The translations under genes were made by a program, and so were the position numbers. From assembly GCA_021813085.1 (NCBI GenBank), contig JAKAMA010000122.1:1-7208 (forward strand): a DNA stretch of 7,208 bases. Reading direction: 5' to 3'. Shown here piece after piece: positions 6,443 to 7,208 of this stretch; the stretch's first letter is position 1, and the number at the start of each line of letters is the position of its first letter. This DNA comes from Chloroflexota bacterium. Lineage in GTDB: Bacteria > Chloroflexota > Dehalococcoidia > DSTF01 > JACRBR01. The notes beneath the pieces were generated by a model that made no database searches, had not been told where the DNA came from, and worked only from the letters and a program-made list of their open reading frames with translations.

Positions 6443-7208
6443 ATGAAGCAGGCGGGCATCCTCTGCCTCGGGCTCGCGGTGTTCATCGTCGCATGCGGGA
6501 GCGGCAGTACAGCGACGCGCACGCCCACGGCGACCGCGACGATCACGCCGGCACCGGCGCTCGCCGGCACGCTAACCGCGATCGCCGCACCGGAGACGGC
6601 GACGGCCGCGCCATCGGCGACGCCGACGCCGGATCCGAGGCCTCCGTTCACGATCAGCGCACCAATCGCCCAGGCCGAGGCGTTCACGCCGGACCGCCTC
6701 CGCCTGTACACATACTTCGTGGTCGACGCGGTCGGAGGCGCGGTGCGGGCGATTGATGTCGACTGGGCGCGCCTGCCGGAGAATCCGAAGCGCGGGGGCA
6801 AGTCGTTCAACGTTGGCTGGCTGGGGGAGGATACGCTCGCCATCGAGACGAGCGCGCAGGTGTACCTCGCAGGGCTGGACGGCGGGCTGTCGTTGTCGGA
6901 CGAGCCGATGGCGACGCCAACGCCGTTGCCGCTCGAGGGAGGCGAGCCCGCCGTGTCCGCCGACCGCGCATGGCAGGTGTCCGGAGAACGGGCGGGGTTC
7001 GTCGTCGGGCAGACCGGAGCGCCGCCGTCATTCCGGATCGCCAACGCGTATCTGCCGCGATGGGCGCCCGTCGGGCACCTGCTGGCGTTCAACGGGAACT
7101 TCTGCATGCGCATGACACTCTTTGTGTTCGACCCGGGGACCGGAAAGCTGCGGGAACTGGCTCCGCCGCTCGAGGGGAACACGCTCGAATTCGTCTGGAA
7201 GCAGGATG
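6443..7208 (+). CDS. lipoprotein with beta-propeller (TolB/WD40-like) domain, 3'-truncated
   Basis: The frame is open from ATG 6443 to the window edge, giving 255 residues and no stop. It begins MKQAGILCLGLAVFIVAC, a short signal peptide with lipobox IVAC, so Cys18 is the likely lipidated residue. A Thr/Ala/Pro-rich linker covers residues about 19-67, typical of Chloroflexota lipoproteins. The rest looks like propeller blades. One (about 91-149) contains FNVGWLGEDTLAIET. Another (about 170-240) contains RWAPVGHLLAF followed by LFVFDPGTGKLREL, the WSPDGxxLAF...D..tG...L pattern of TolB/PD40-type repeats. Such domains usually bind proteins or ligands, and no catalytic motif is seen. A second in-frame ATG at 6437 would add two residues; 6443 is preferred because of its distance from TAAAGAT. 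It is divergent from the esterase, with a 115-base gap. Function is unknown and at least some blades lie beyond the window. Confidence 0.82.
   Translation, partial: MKQAGILCLGLAVFIVACGSGSTATRTPTATATITPAPALAGTLTAIAAPETATAAPSATPTPDPRPPFTISAPIAQAEAFTPDRLRLYTYFVVDAVGGAVRAIDVDWARLPENPKRGGKSFNVGWLGEDTLAIETSAQVYLAGLDGGLSLSDEPMATPTPLPLEGGEPAVSADRAWQVSGERAGFVVGQTGAPPSFRIANAYLPRWAPVGHLLAFNGNFCMRMTLFVFDPGTGKLRELAPPLEGNTLEFVWKQD

Noticed and set aside
6328..7182. Upstream extension of the esterase frame on the minus strand
   Set aside because: It has no recognisable domain, precedes a complete signal peptide, and is exactly antisense to a lipoprotein gene with clear coding features. It is open because of GC-rich codon bias.

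Overview
The window is very GC-rich and most likely comes from a member of the Chloroflexota, perhaps Dehalococcoidia or a related class. The evidence is a DUF2298 (Chlor_Arch_YYY) membrane protein, a family I know mainly from Chloroflexota and Archaea; lipoproteins with Thr/Pro/Ala-rich linkers; and TAnnnT-like -10 boxes placed directly ahead of start codons with no Shine-Dalgarno sequence. This placement comes from sequence motifs only, without any database search.

Layout: (1) 1-1998, plus strand: the C-terminal part of a DUF2298 multi-pass membrane protein whose start lies outside the window. (2) 1999-2188: a short gap with a CGTAG-headed hairpin and a probable leaderless promoter. (3) 2189-3655: an O-antigen ligase/polymerase-like (Wzy_C) membrane protein, coupled by a 4-base GTGA overlap to (4) 3652-4743: a family 4 glycosyltransferase. 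(5) 4744-4890: a convergent gap holding a second hairpin repeat, a small palindrome and a 7-bp tandem array. (6) 4891-6327, minus strand: a secreted alpha/beta-hydrolase lipoprotein. (7) 6328-6442: a divergent promoter region. (8) 6443 to the window end, plus strand: a second lipoprotein with a beta-propeller-like domain, cut off by the window edge.

Genes 1-3 look like part of a surface polysaccharide or glycoconjugate locus. The glycosyltransferase would build a lipid-linked glycan in the cytoplasm, and the Wzy/WaaL-like protein would polymerise it or transfer it outside the membrane. DUF2298 has no established function but sits in the same setting. The two lipoproteins appear to be separate transcription units without an obvious tie to the glycan genes.

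The most interesting structure is in the small repeats. A family of short stem-loop elements beginning CGTAG occurs after the DUF2298 gene and twice at the end of the glycosyltransferase gene. One copy there supplies the last 14 residues of the protein, and the next copy supplies its stop codon. Separately, a heptad array (nnnTCCA) next to a GCCCGTCTGGGCGC palindrome occurs on both sides of the esterase gene, once inside the sequence encoding its unusually long signal-peptide n-region. I saw no convincing new defence, mobile or RNA-based system.
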